10,122 bases of DNA from assembly GCA_014379705.1 (NCBI GenBank), contig JACMLI010000366.1:1-10122 (forward strand). The letters run 5' to 3'. The translations under genes were made by a program, and so were the position numbers. The stretch's first letter is position 1. Every line of letters starts with the position of its first letter. The notes under the pieces are model-generated. The model did no database searches. It saw nothing but the letters and a program-made list of their open reading frames with translations, and was not told the DNA's origin. This document shows, piece after piece, positions 1 through 7,079 of the stretch. The stretch is from Gemmatimonadaceae bacterium. Lineage in GTDB: Bacteria; Gemmatimonadota; Gemmatimonadetes; Gemmatimonadales; Gemmatimonadaceae.

Positions 1-489
1 GACGAGCAGCAGGATCGACGTGAGCTCGAAGGCGAGCAGGTGATCGGTGAACATCGGCTTGGCGATGCTGCCCACGGCGTTGAGCTCTGAGAGGTCCTGC
101 GCGGCCGCTCCCACCGGACGCACGAGCGACGCGGGCGCCGTCGTCCCCGCGAGGGCCATGATCTGCGCGAGCACGGCGAGTCCCAGGAATCCCGCCGCGA
201 TGCGTCCCCACTTGCCCCGGATGTCCGAGAGCTCGTCCGGATGCCCGAGATTGAGCAGCATCAGCACGAACAGGAACACGACCATGATCGCGCCAGCGTA
301 CACCAGCACCTGGATCGCGCCAATGAAGTGGGCGTCCATCATCACGTAGATCGCGGCGAGGCAGAACATGGTGTTCACGAGCCAGAGCGCCGCGGCCACG
401 GGACTCTTCCGCGTGACGAACGTGATCGCCGAGGCGATCGCGATCAGGCCAAAGAGGTAGAAGTGAACTCGATAGAAAAAGTCCGACAT
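1..489 (-). CDS. nuoJ: NADH-quinone oxidoreductase subunit J (partial, 3' end beyond window)
   Basis: This is a membrane subunit of complex I (ND6 homologue). It sits next to NuoA, NuoH and NuoK and takes part in coupling quinone reduction to proton transfer. My translation of the minus strand from ATG at 489 gives 163 residues with no stop before the window edge. Most of the protein is therefore here, since the family is usually about 165-200 residues. The sequence starts MSDFFYRVHFYLFGLIAIAS and has hydrophobic segments near residues 10-26, 31-51 and 57-79. The third contains the family hallmark IQVLVYAGAIMVVFLF (59-74) with the conserved Tyr64 and Gly66 of the broken helix TM3. A less hydrophobic stretch follows, then another membrane segment at the edge. 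The start ATG shares one base with the nuoI stop (TGATG), and an AAGG-rich stretch just upstream can serve as ribosome binding site. Only the last few residues and stop are unseen. Confidence 0.95.
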   Translation of the reverse strand, partial: MSDFFYRVHFYLFGLIAIASAITFVTRKSPVAAALWLVNTMFCLAAIYVMMDAHFIGAIQVLVYAGAIMVVFLFVLMLLNLGHPDELSDIRGKWGRIAAGFLGLAVLAQIMALAGTTAPASLVRPVGAAAQDLSELNAVGSIAKPMFTDHLLAFELTSILLLV

Positions 490-986
490 CACTCCCCCTT
501 CGGGTCGGCGGGGTCCCACAGCTCGGTCACGGGATGCGTCTGTGCCATGAGCCGCTCGAGGTCGTAGACGAAGGCCTCGCGATTGAACTCCGAATTTTCG
601 TAGTGCCGGCCCAGGTGGATCGCTTCCTCCGGGCACACCTCCTGGCAGTAGCCGCAGAAAATGCAGCGGAACTCGTCGATCTCGAAGACCAATGGATAGC
701 GATTGCCCTGTTCATCCTCGCCGGGCACCAGCTTGATGCAGTTGGCCGGGCACACCGTCGGGCAGAGGCCGCACGCGACGCACTTCGCCTTCCCGTCCTC
801 CGTCGTGAGCATGCGATGCGTCCCGCGCCAGCGCCGGGAAATCGCCTCGCGCTCGTCCGGGTACTCCGTGGTCACCCGATGCGGATCGAGGAGGTGCTTG
901 AGCGTGTTCGCCAGACCTGAGAGCGTGGCACGCACGTAGCTCGTCTCCTCGATGGGCCGGTCCACCACCTTCACCGTGATCGCCAT
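489..986 (-). CDS. nuoI: NADH-quinone oxidoreductase subunit I (two 4Fe-4S ferredoxin-like)
   Basis: This 165-residue peripheral-arm subunit carries clusters N6a and N6b, which relay electrons from NuoG to cluster N2 in NuoB. Two classic ferredoxin motifs are visible: C69-x2-C72-x2-C75-x3-C79-P and C108-x2-C111-x2-C114-x3-C118-P. In such a two-cluster fold the last Cys of each motif ligates the other cluster. An extra Cys83 lies just after the first motif. The N-terminus has the amphipathic region (about residues 16-33) that usually lies on the membrane next to NuoH, and RRWRGTH (51-57), a well conserved part of the family. The length is normal. The start ATG follows the nuoH stop directly (TAGATG), with GGGAG at 992-996 five bases upstream. 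The stop overlaps nuoJ by one base. Nothing is missing. Confidence 0.98.
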   Translation of the reverse strand: MAITVKVVDRPIEETSYVRATLSGLANTLKHLLDPHRVTTEYPDEREAISRRWRGTHRMLTTEDGKAKCVACGLCPTVCPANCIKLVPGEDEQGNRYPLVFEIDEFRCIFCGYCQEVCPEEAIHLGRHYENSEFNREAFVYDLERLMAQTHPVTELWDPADPKGE

Positions 987-2282
987 CTAGTCTCCCGCCG
1001 TGGTCGAGAGCCGCGTGCGCGACGTCGTGATGTCGCGCAGCCGCTGCAGTTCACCGATGGACGCGCGACCGTACGCCGCGCTGAGGATCTTGCCTCGGTC
1101 GAGGAACACCATGAACAGCGCCACCAGCACGATGTTCACGCCGAGGAAGATCAGCCCATACACAAAGCCGCGTTCGATGCCCGCCGCGTCGAGGCCGAGC
1201 ATCAGCGAGGCGACGACGATGATGTATCCGAGCCCGGTCGGCAGCAGGATCTTCCACCCGAGCGACATGAGCTGGTCGTAGCGGAAGCGCGGCAGCGTCC
1301 AGCGGACCCAGATGTAGACGAAGAGGAAGAACAGCGTCTTCGCCATCATCAGCGCCATCGACAGCAGCACCAGCGGGAACGACACCGCCCCGGTGTTGTC
1401 CGCCTGCGTGAAGGGCACGTCCCACCCGCCGAAGAAGAGCGTCGCGAGCATCGCCGACTGCGTGGCCATGTTCGCGTACTCGGCGATGAAGAAGAGCGAA
1501 AACTTCATCGCGCTGTATTCCGTGTGGTAGCCGGTGATCAGCTCCGACTCCGCTTCCGGCATGTCGAAGGGCAACCGGTTCGTCTCCGCGAATGCGGAGA
1601 TGAAGTAGAGCAGGAACGCGATCGAGAGCGTGAGCACGTTCCACATGTGCATGCTCGCCTGCGAGTTCACGACCGACGACAGCGTCACGTTGCCCGTGAA
1701 GAGCAGGATTGGGATCAGCGACAGGCCCATCGAGATCTCGTACGAGACCATCTGGGCGCTCGATCGCAACCCGCCGAGCAGCGCGTACTTGTTGTTCGAC
1801 GACCAGCCGGCGAGCACGATGCCATACACGCCAAGTGACGCGATGGCGATGATGAAGAGGAACCCGATGGGCAGGTCCGCGAGCACCATCTCCACCCGGC
1901 CCCACGGCGACGCCCATGGCGCGCCCCACGGGATCACGGCCCACACGGTCATGGCCGGGATGAACGCGAGCATCGGCGCGAGGACGAACAATGCCTTGTT
2001 CACGTACGGCGGCATTGTCTCTTCCTTCATGAAGTTCTTCACGCCGTCGGCGAGCGGCTGCATGAACCCGCTCCAGCCCACGCGATTCGGCCCGTGCCGG
2101 TGCTGGATCCACGCCGAGATCTTCCGCTCCGCGAGCGTGAGGTACGCCACGCCGAGCATGTAGATCGTGAAGAACACCAGCATCTTGATGGCCGTGAACA
2201 CGAGCCATGGCCAGAAGTTCATTGGCCCCTGCGGGTCGGCCGCGAGCAGCAGGGCGTGGACGCCAGGAAGGACGTCGGTCAT
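987..2282 (-). CDS. nuoH: NADH-quinone oxidoreductase subunit H
   Basis: This 431-residue integral membrane subunit (ND1 homologue) forms most of the quinone-access chamber and the first proton-translocation path. The family signatures are clear. ERKISAWIQHRHGPNRVG (52-69) follows TM1. GWSSNNKYALLGGLRSSAQM (159-178) runs on into VSYE (179-182), the acidic cytoplasmic loop. ETNRLPFDMPEAESEL (233-248) is followed by TGYHTEYS (250-257). About eight membrane helices can be drawn. A longer open frame continues upstream to 2600, but it runs through nuoG in another frame and does not look like NuoH. The start at 2282 is supported by AGGAG at 2290-2294 with a seven-base spacer and by the four-base ATGA overlap with the nuoG stop. 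The first 20 residues, rich in Leu and Ala, are the least certain part of the N-terminus. The stop abuts nuoI. Confidence 0.98.
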   Translation of the reverse strand: MTDVLPGVHALLLAADPQGPMNFWPWLVFTAIKMLVFFTIYMLGVAYLTLAERKISAWIQHRHGPNRVGWSGFMQPLADGVKNFMKEETMPPYVNKALFVLAPMLAFIPAMTVWAVIPWGAPWASPWGRVEMVLADLPIGFLFIIAIASLGVYGIVLAGWSSNNKYALLGGLRSSAQMVSYEISMGLSLIPILLFTGNVTLSSVVNSQASMHMWNVLTLSIAFLLYFISAFAETNRLPFDMPEAESELITGYHTEYSAMKFSLFFIAEYANMATQSAMLATLFFGGWDVPFTQADNTGAVSFPLVLLSMALMMAKTLFFLFVYIWVRWTLPRFRYDQLMSLGWKILLPTGLGYIIVVASLMLGLDAAGIERGFVYGLIFLGVNIVLVALFMVFLDRGKILSAAYGRASIGELQRLRDITTSRTRLSTTAGD

Positions 2283-3844
2283 GCGGTCGCTCCTGCCATC
2301 GCTCCGGCGATCGGGAGTCCACGCATGCCGAGCGTGTCGTAGCTCAACCCGGCGAAGGCCTCGTGCGCCGCGCTCATCGCGGCGAAGACATCGCCCGCGG
2401 TGAAGTACGCCGCCGATTCTCCGGTGGCGCCCAGCAGGTCCGACGCGACAAACCAGCTCGGACGGGCGAGTCCGGGAGCCGCCTTCGCTTGCATGAAGCG
2501 CTGGACCCGACCACGCAGGTTGGTGAGCGTGCCTTCTTCCTCGACGGTGGTGGCGATCGGCAGCACCACCTCGGCACGCGGCAACCCGGCCGGCATCCAC
2601 GACGCGAGCACGATCACCGCCGACGCCTGCCCCACCGCGGCGAGGTCCGCCCCGGTGACGTCCTGGTCGACAAGGATCAGCGCATCGCCGGCCTTGAGCC
2701 CCGAGAAGGGTGTGTCGCTCCGGGTAAAGCCCAGCGCCTCGGCGCCACGGCCGTTGGCCGCGCGATCGACGCGCAACGCGAGGTCTGGTGCCCCGGGGAG
2801 CGGTGCCTCGGGCCCCTGGGGAACGCGATAGAGGCCGACGCCATTGGATTTCCGCATGAGGCGCCCGAGGAGATGCAGCGTCTCGTTGGACGTGTCCGGC
2901 GACGCGACCACGTAGGCCCGCTTGCCCCGCAGCAGGCGCGCGGCCGCCTCGAGCGCAACGTCCCAGTCCACGGCCTCATGCCCCTTCGGGCCCAGGATCG
3001 ACGGGACCTCGAGGCGCGTCGGGCGATTGAACTCGCGGTAGCCGAGGCGTCCCTCGTCGCACATGAAGAACTGGTTCACGCTCTCGTTGGAGCGCGGCCG
3101 GAATCGCATCACGACGTTGTCGCGCGTCTCGACGATGATGTTGCACCCCTGCGAGCAGCCCGTGCACACCGACGCGGTGCGATCGAGTTCCCAGGCGCGC
3201 GCCTTGTTGAGGAAGTCCTTGGAAAGCAGCGCGCCCACCGGGCAGAGGTCGACGACGTTCGCCGCCCACGCGTGCGTGAGGTCCTTGCCCTCGAACTTGC
3301 CGATGAACGCCCGGTCGCCCCGCTCGCTGACGTTGAGCACCTCATCGTGCGCCACGTCGCCCATGAAGCGGACGCAACGCGTGCAGAGGATGCAGCGGTT
3401 CGGCACGTACAGCACGTCGCCGCCGAAGTCCTCGACGGGATTGAAGCGCTTGGGCTCGCGGTAGCGCGAGTCGGCGCGGCCTTCCTGGTACGTGTAGTCC
3501 TGCAGCTCGCATTCGCCCGACTGGTCGCAGATCGGGCAGTCGAGCGGGTGGTTGATCAGGAGCATCTCGAGCACGCCCTTGCGGGCGTCGCGTGCCTTCT
3601 CGGAGTGCACGTGCACCACCTGGCCCTCGGCCACGGCGGTCGCGCAGGCAGGCGCCAGTTTGGGCGCCTTCTCCACCTCCACAAGGCACATGCGGCACAC
3701 GCCGGCGACCGGCAGCCCCGGATGGTAGCAGTAGTGCGGGATGAGCACCCCCGCCTGCTTGGCCGCCTCGATCAGGTTGGTGCCGGGGGGCACCGAGATC
3801 GGGCGTCCCTCGATCGTCAGGTTGACCTTCGGAGTGTCAGCCAT
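2279..3844 (-). CDS. nuoG: NADH-quinone oxidoreductase subunit G, short form with N7 ligands
   Basis: This 521-residue iron-sulfur subunit of the electron-input module passes electrons from NuoF (N3) toward NuoI. Domains in order: a 2Fe-2S ferredoxin domain with N1b ligands C39, C50, C53, C67; the His-Cys domain with N5 ligands H99, C103, C106, C112; N4 ligands C151, C154, C157, C201 (the last in DLCPVGAL). Next comes C227-x2-C230-x3-C234-x27-C262, the ligand set for the extra cluster N7 known from E. coli and Thermus. The rest (about 263-521) is a molybdopterin-oxidoreductase remnant, recognised by EGTLTNLRGRVQ at 437-448. It is far shorter than in Thermus (783 residues) or E. coli (908). 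The frame is intact and ends with ordinary coding sequence, so this is a compact form, not a broken gene. The ATG at 3844 overlaps the nuoF stop (TGATG). The frame also runs upstream to 3946, but those 34 residues overlap nuoF and are unlike the family. Confidence 0.97.
   Translation of the reverse strand: MADTPKVNLTIEGRPISVPPGTNLIEAAKQAGVLIPHYCYHPGLPVAGVCRMCLVEVEKAPKLAPACATAVAEGQVVHVHSEKARDARKGVLEMLLINHPLDCPICDQSGECELQDYTYQEGRADSRYREPKRFNPVEDFGGDVLYVPNRCILCTRCVRFMGDVAHDEVLNVSERGDRAFIGKFEGKDLTHAWAANVVDLCPVGALLSKDFLNKARAWELDRTASVCTGCSQGCNIIVETRDNVVMRFRPRSNESVNQFFMCDEGRLGYREFNRPTRLEVPSILGPKGHEAVDWDVALEAAARLLRGKRAYVVASPDTSNETLHLLGRLMRKSNGVGLYRVPQGPEAPLPGAPDLALRVDRAANGRGAEALGFTRSDTPFSGLKAGDALILVDQDVTGADLAAVGQASAVIVLASWMPAGLPRAEVVLPIATTVEEEGTLTNLRGRVQRFMQAKAAPGLARPSWFVASDLLGATGESAAYFTAGDVFAAMSAAHEAFAGLSYDTLGMRGLPIAGAMAGATA
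2290..2294 (-). promoter_or_regulatory. Shine-Dalgarno of nuoH
   Basis: AGGAG on the minus strand lies seven bases before the ATG at 2282, inside the last codons of nuoG. It decides the nuoH start, because the same frame stays open for over 300 bases further upstream. Confidence 0.7.
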
Positions 3845-5160
3845 CAGCCCACCAGAGCCGGAACGGCGTGAATGGTCGTGCGCGTGATCAGGGCCTCGAA
3901 CTCGTGCTTCCAGCGCTGCAGCCCGCTCACCACGGGGGTCGCGCACGAGTCGGAGAGCACGCAGATGGTCTTGCCCGTCATGTTGTCGGCGATCGAAAGG
4001 AGCGTGTCGAAGTCTTCCGCGGTGCCGTCACCGGCGACGATGCGCTCGAGGATCTTCGTGGTCCACGCCGTGCCCTCGCGGCACTGCGTGCACTGGGCGC
4101 ACGATTCGTGGGCGTAGAAGCGCGCGAGGCGCGCGATCACCTTCGGCATCGACTGCGCGTCGTCGATCACGATGCATCCCGCGGAGCCCAGCATCGTGTT
4201 GGCGGCGACCATCCCCTCGTAGTCCATCAGCGCGGACTCGGCCTCTTCCCAGGTGATGATCGGGACGGAGGAGCCACCCGGGATCACGGCCTTGATCTTG
4301 CGGCCGTTCGGCGCACCGCCGCAGAGGTCCTGGAGGAACTCACCGAACGGGAAGCCCATCTGCACTTCGTAGTTGCCCGGGCGCGTGATGTTGCCACAGA
4401 CGCTCCAGAGCTTGGTCCCCGTCGACTTGGGGTTGTCGGGGCGCGACAGCTTCTTGTACCACTCCGCGCCCTTGTTCAGGATGTGCGGCACGGCGGCCAG
4501 CGTCTCGACGTTGTTGATCGTCGTCGGCATGCCGAAGAGCCCCGCAACGGCCGGGAACGGCGGCTTGATACGCGGGTTGCCACGCTTGCCCTCGAGCGAG
4601 TTCATGAGGGCCGTTTCTTCGCCGCAGATGTAGGCGCCGGCGCCCTTGTGCACCCACACGTTCACCGTCTTGCCGCTGCCCATGGCATTCGGGCCGGTCA
4701 CACCAGCCGCGCGCGCCTCGGCGCACGCCCGCTCCATCACCTCGAGGGGTTCGGTGAACTCGCCGCGGATGTAGATGTAGCAGTCTTCCGCCCCGATCGC
4801 GTACGCCCCGATCGCGCATCCCTCGATGAGGGCGTGCGGCGTCCAGCGCATGATCTCGCGGTCCTTGAACGTGCCGGGCTCGGACTCGTCGGCGTTGCAG
4901 CAGAGGTAGTGCGGCTTGCCGTCCCCGAGCTTCATGAACGACCACTTGAGGCCCGTGGGGAAGCCGGCGCCACCGCGACCGCGGAGGCCGGAGTCCTTCA
5001 CGACCTGCTGGATCGCCGTGGGCTCCATGCCTAACGCCTGCTGGAGCGCCTGGTAGCCCCCGCGCGTCTTCCAGCCGTCGAGCGACCGCGCCTCGGCCGC
5101 CCCGAAATGTTCGGAGAGGACGACGGTTTCTCTTGGATGCGGCTTGTGCGGATAACCCAT
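3844..5160 (-). CDS. nuoF: NADH-quinone oxidoreductase subunit F (NADH- and FMN-binding)
   Basis: This 438-residue subunit oxidises NADH. It binds NADH and FMN and passes electrons to its 4Fe-4S cluster N3. Visible motifs are the glycine-rich loop GLRGRGGAGFPTGLKW (58-73), CNADESEPGTFKDR (88-101) of the FMN site, GAGAYICGEETAL (173-185), and the N3 ligands C354-x2-C357-x2-C360 with C400. The length matches the family. It starts with MGYPHKPHPRE and has only a weak AAGAGA just before the ATG. Unlike its neighbours it does not overlap the gene upstream: 64 bases with a tandem repeat separate it from nuoE. Leu43 is written with the rare codon TTA inside the nonamer GCGTTAGGC, which recurs in nuoD. 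The stop overlaps the nuoG start by one base. Confidence 0.98.
   Translation of the reverse strand: MGYPHKPHPRETVVLSEHFGAAEARSLDGWKTRGGYQALQQALGMEPTAIQQVVKDSGLRGRGGAGFPTGLKWSFMKLGDGKPHYLCCNADESEPGTFKDREIMRWTPHALIEGCAIGAYAIGAEDCYIYIRGEFTEPLEVMERACAEARAAGVTGPNAMGSGKTVNVWVHKGAGAYICGEETALMNSLEGKRGNPRIKPPFPAVAGLFGMPTTINNVETLAAVPHILNKGAEWYKKLSRPDNPKSTGTKLWSVCGNITRPGNYEVQMGFPFGEFLQDLCGGAPNGRKIKAVIPGGSSVPIITWEEAESALMDYEGMVAANTMLGSAGCIVIDDAQSMPKVIARLARFYAHESCAQCTQCREGTAWTTKILERIVAGDGTAEDFDTLLSIADNMTGKTICVLSDSCATPVVSGLQRWKHEFEALITRTTIHAVPALVG
5029..5037 (-). repeat. Nonamer GCGTTAGGC, copy 3 of 3
   Basis: This copy lies within nuoF, again read in frame as Ala-Leu-Gly with a TTA leucine codon. Confidence 0.45.
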
Positions 5161-5170
5161 TCTCTTAAGG

Positions 5171-5208
5171 GCAGGTGGCAGATGTCAGAGGGCAGATGTC
5201 AGATGGCA
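5171..5208. repeat. 14-bp tandem repeat in the nuoE-nuoF gap
   Basis: On the plus strand TGGCAGATGTCAGA (5176-5189) is followed at once by GGGCAGATGTCAGA (5190-5203) and a partial third unit TGGCA (5204-5208). GCAGG at 5171-5175 may be a degenerate remnant of another unit. The two full copies differ only at their first base. The block fills most of the only true gap inside the operon (5161-5224). I see no promoter or stable hairpin in it. It could be a variable-number repeat or one copy of a dispersed intergenic family. Confidence 0.75.
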
Positions 5209-5224
5209 CTGGGTGCGGGATCTG

Positions 5225-5770
5225 CTATCCGTAGCGTTTCAGGACATCCGGGACAGTCTCCGGGGTGACCGATTCGAGGAAGTCGGCGTTCACCATCACG
5301 GGCGTGGCAAAGCCACAGGCGCCGAGGCATTCGACTTCGATCACGGTGAACTTGCCGTCCGGGCTGGTGACGCCCAACTCGCCGCAGCCGGTCTTGTCGA
5401 GGAAGGCCTTCACCACGTCTTCGGCTCCGCACACGCCGCATGGCGACGTGGTGCAGACCTGGATGAAGTATTTCCCGACGGGATGCTGGTGGTACATGGT
5501 GTAGAACGTCACTACGCCTTGCACGTACGCGGGCGTGAGGTCGAGCATCTGCGCGACTTCGGCCATGCCCTCCTCGCTCACCCAGCCCCGCGCGTCCTGC
5601 AGCATCCACAGCGCGGGCAGCAACGCCGCCTGCTTGTTCGGATACCGGGTCACCAGGTCGTCGAGCTTTGTGCGCGTCTCGCCCGTGAACACGGGGACGT
5701 GCGGATCACCTGATCCGTGGTGTCCGCCTTTGAGCGCAGCGCCACCAGACGCCGAAGGTCCGTGGCTCAT
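5225..5770 (-). CDS. nuoE: NADH-quinone oxidoreductase subunit E (2Fe-2S, thioredoxin-like)
   Basis: This 181-residue partner of NuoF in the NADH-oxidising tip carries 2Fe-2S cluster N1a, which sits off the main electron path and can accept an electron from FMN. The cluster ligands are visible as C106-x4-C111 and C148-x3-C152, in VCTTSPC and ECLGACG. An additional Cys114 lies in CGVCGAED. The helical N-terminal domain (about 30-95) includes RYPNKQAALLPALWMLQDA, typical of the family. The first 24 residues are rich in Gly, Ser and His and look like a flexible tail. The ATG at 5770 overlaps the nuoD stop by four bases (ATGA) and is preceded by GGGAGAG at a good distance. The stop TAG at 5225 is followed by the repeat-bearing gap before nuoF. 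Confidence 0.97.
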   Translation of the reverse strand: MSHGPSASGGAALKGGHHGSGDPHVPVFTGETRTKLDDLVTRYPNKQAALLPALWMLQDARGWVSEEGMAEVAQMLDLTPAYVQGVVTFYTMYHQHPVGKYFIQVCTTSPCGVCGAEDVVKAFLDKTGCGELGVTSPDGKFTVIEVECLGACGFATPVMVNADFLESVTPETVPDVLKRYG

Positions 5771-7077
5771 CTGTCAATCTCTCCCATGACGATGTCGATG
5801 CTCGCATTGATCGCGATGACGTCCGAGAGCAAGTGGCCCTCGACCATCTTCGGGATCGCCGAGAGGTTCACGTAGGACGGCGGGCGGATGCGCCAGCGCA
5901 CCGGCTTCGACGTGCCATCGGACACCATGTAGTAGCCCTTCTCGCCCTTCGGACTCTCCACCGCGACGTAGCTCTCGCCGGCCGGCGGGCGCGGGCCTTC
6001 CATCACCTGCTTGAAGTGATGGATCATCGATTCCATCTCGCTCGTCGCCTTGGACTTGGGCGGCAGGATCACGCGCGCGTCATCCACGTTCACCGGGCCG
6101 TCAGGCAAACGCTTCGATGCCTGCTCGAGGATGCGCACCGACTGCCGCAACTCTTCCATGCGCACGAGGAAGCGATCGTACACGTCCCCCGCACTGCCGA
6201 CCGGCACCTCGAAGTCGTAGGTCTCGTACTCGAGGTACGGGAAGTCCTTCCGGACGTCATAGGCCACGCCGGCGGCGCGCACCATCGAGCCCGAGAGCCC
6301 GTAGTTCACGGCTTCGTCCGCCGACATCGCGCCGATGCCGATCGTGCGGCCGACCCAGATGCCGTTCCGCGTGACCATCTTGTCGACTTCGGCGATGGTC
6401 TTCGGGAACGTCTTGACGAAGCTGTTGAGGCCATCCATCCACCCATCGGGGATGTCCGCCGCCATGCCGCCGACGCGCGTGAGCGACGTCGTCAGGCGGG
6501 CGCCGACCCAGCCCTCGAGCAGGTTGTAGACCCGCTCGCGCTCCTGGAAGGCCCACAGGAAGGGCGTGAACGCCCCGATGTCGATGCAGGTCGTGCCGAG
6601 CCACACCAGGTGCGAGATGATGCGCGACAGTTCCATTGCGATCACGCGCAGCACCGTGCAGCGCGGCGTGATGTCGATCCCGAAGAGCCGCTCCGCGCCT
6701 AACGCGAACGCGACGTTGTTCCCGGGCGAGTTGAGGTAGTCCTCGCGGTCGGTCCACGGGATGATCTGGTTGTACTGGCGGTACTCGCCGATCTTCTCGA
6801 AGCCGCAATGCAGGTAGCCGACGTGCGGGATGCAGCGCACGACCGTCTCGCCGTCGAGCTCCAGCACCAGCCGGAGCACGCCGTGCGTGGCCGGGTGCTG
6901 GGGGCCGAGGTTGAGCAGCATGTGCTCCCCCTCGAGCTCGGGCTCCAGCGCGGGCGGCGCCTCGAGCGTGGTGACGCTTCCGCCGCCGTCGACCACGAGG
7001 GGCACGCGCTGCGGCCGCCCCTCGGCGTCGAGACCGCTGGTGGACAGGGCCACCTCGATGGTGCGTTTGGTCGCCAT
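5767..7077 (-). CDS. nuoD: NADH-quinone oxidoreductase subunit D (49 kDa homologue)
   Basis: This 436-residue subunit is descended from the large subunit of NiFe-hydrogenases. Together with NuoB it forms the quinone-reduction site at the base of the peripheral arm. Visible motifs are GPQHPATHGVLR (58-69), whose His65 matches the quinone-site histidine (His38 in Thermus). PHVGYLHCGFEK (84-95) follows, then DREDYL, with Tyr114 matching Thermus Tyr87. The C-terminus MGEIDR is the family's usual ending. The numbering equivalences come from motif position as I recall the Thermus protein. The N-terminal tail before GPQHP is about 57 residues, longer than the roughly 30 of Thermus. Translation starts at the ATG at 7077, with GGGGGAG about five bases upstream; only two bases separate it from the nuoC stop. 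A longer frame upstream runs through nuoC out of frame and is not used. A TTA leucine codon lies in GCGTTAGGC (6697-6705). Confidence 0.98.
   Translation of the reverse strand: MATKRTIEVALSTSGLDAEGRPQRVPLVVDGGGSVTTLEAPPALEPELEGEHMLLNLGPQHPATHGVLRLVLELDGETVVRCIPHVGYLHCGFEKIGEYRQYNQIIPWTDREDYLNSPGNNVAFALGAERLFGIDITPRCTVLRVIAMELSRIISHLVWLGTTCIDIGAFTPFLWAFQERERVYNLLEGWVGARLTTSLTRVGGMAADIPDGWMDGLNSFVKTFPKTIAEVDKMVTRNGIWVGRTIGIGAMSADEAVNYGLSGSMVRAAGVAYDVRKDFPYLEYETYDFEVPVGSAGDVYDRFLVRMEELRQSVRILEQASKRLPDGPVNVDDARVILPPKSKATSEMESMIHHFKQVMEGPRPPAGESYVAVESPKGEKGYYMVSDGTSKPVRWRIRPPSYVNLSAIPKMVEGHLLSDVIAINASIDIVMGEIDR
6697..6705 (-). repeat. Nonamer GCGTTAGGC, copy 2 of 3
   Basis: This copy lies within nuoD, read in frame as Ala-Leu-Gly with a TTA leucine codon. 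Confidence 0.45.
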
Positions 7078-7079
7078 GC

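Noticed and set aside
1051..2322. 423-residue open frame on the minus strand overlapping nuoH
   Set aside because: It is another frame of nuoH, rich in Arg, Ala and His, with no membrane segments or known motif.
2283..2600. N-terminal extension of nuoH into nuoG
   Set aside because: The residues are unlike NuoH and overlap well supported NuoG sequence in another frame. AGGAG at 2290-2294 supports the start at 2282.
2279..3100. Frameshift or decay in the 3' half of nuoG
   Set aside because: The frame is continuous, ends in the ATGA overlap with nuoH, and keeps the EGTLTNLRGRVQ motif of the domain. It is a short form rather than a broken gene.
2207..3871. 554-residue open frame on the plus strand, antisense to nuoG
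   Set aside because: Its translation is rich in Arg, Ala, His and Val without any family motif, and it exactly mirrors nuoG, whose cluster ligands are intact. GC-rich genes with strong third-position bias commonly leave such open antisense frames.
3868..5034. 388-residue open frame on the plus strand, antisense to nuoF
   Set aside because: Same antisense artefact; the composition is Arg/Val/His-rich and the minus-strand NuoF is unmistakable.
5171..5208. CRISPR-like array
   Set aside because: The units are 14 bp and directly adjacent with no spacers, and there are only two full copies. It is a plain tandem repeat.
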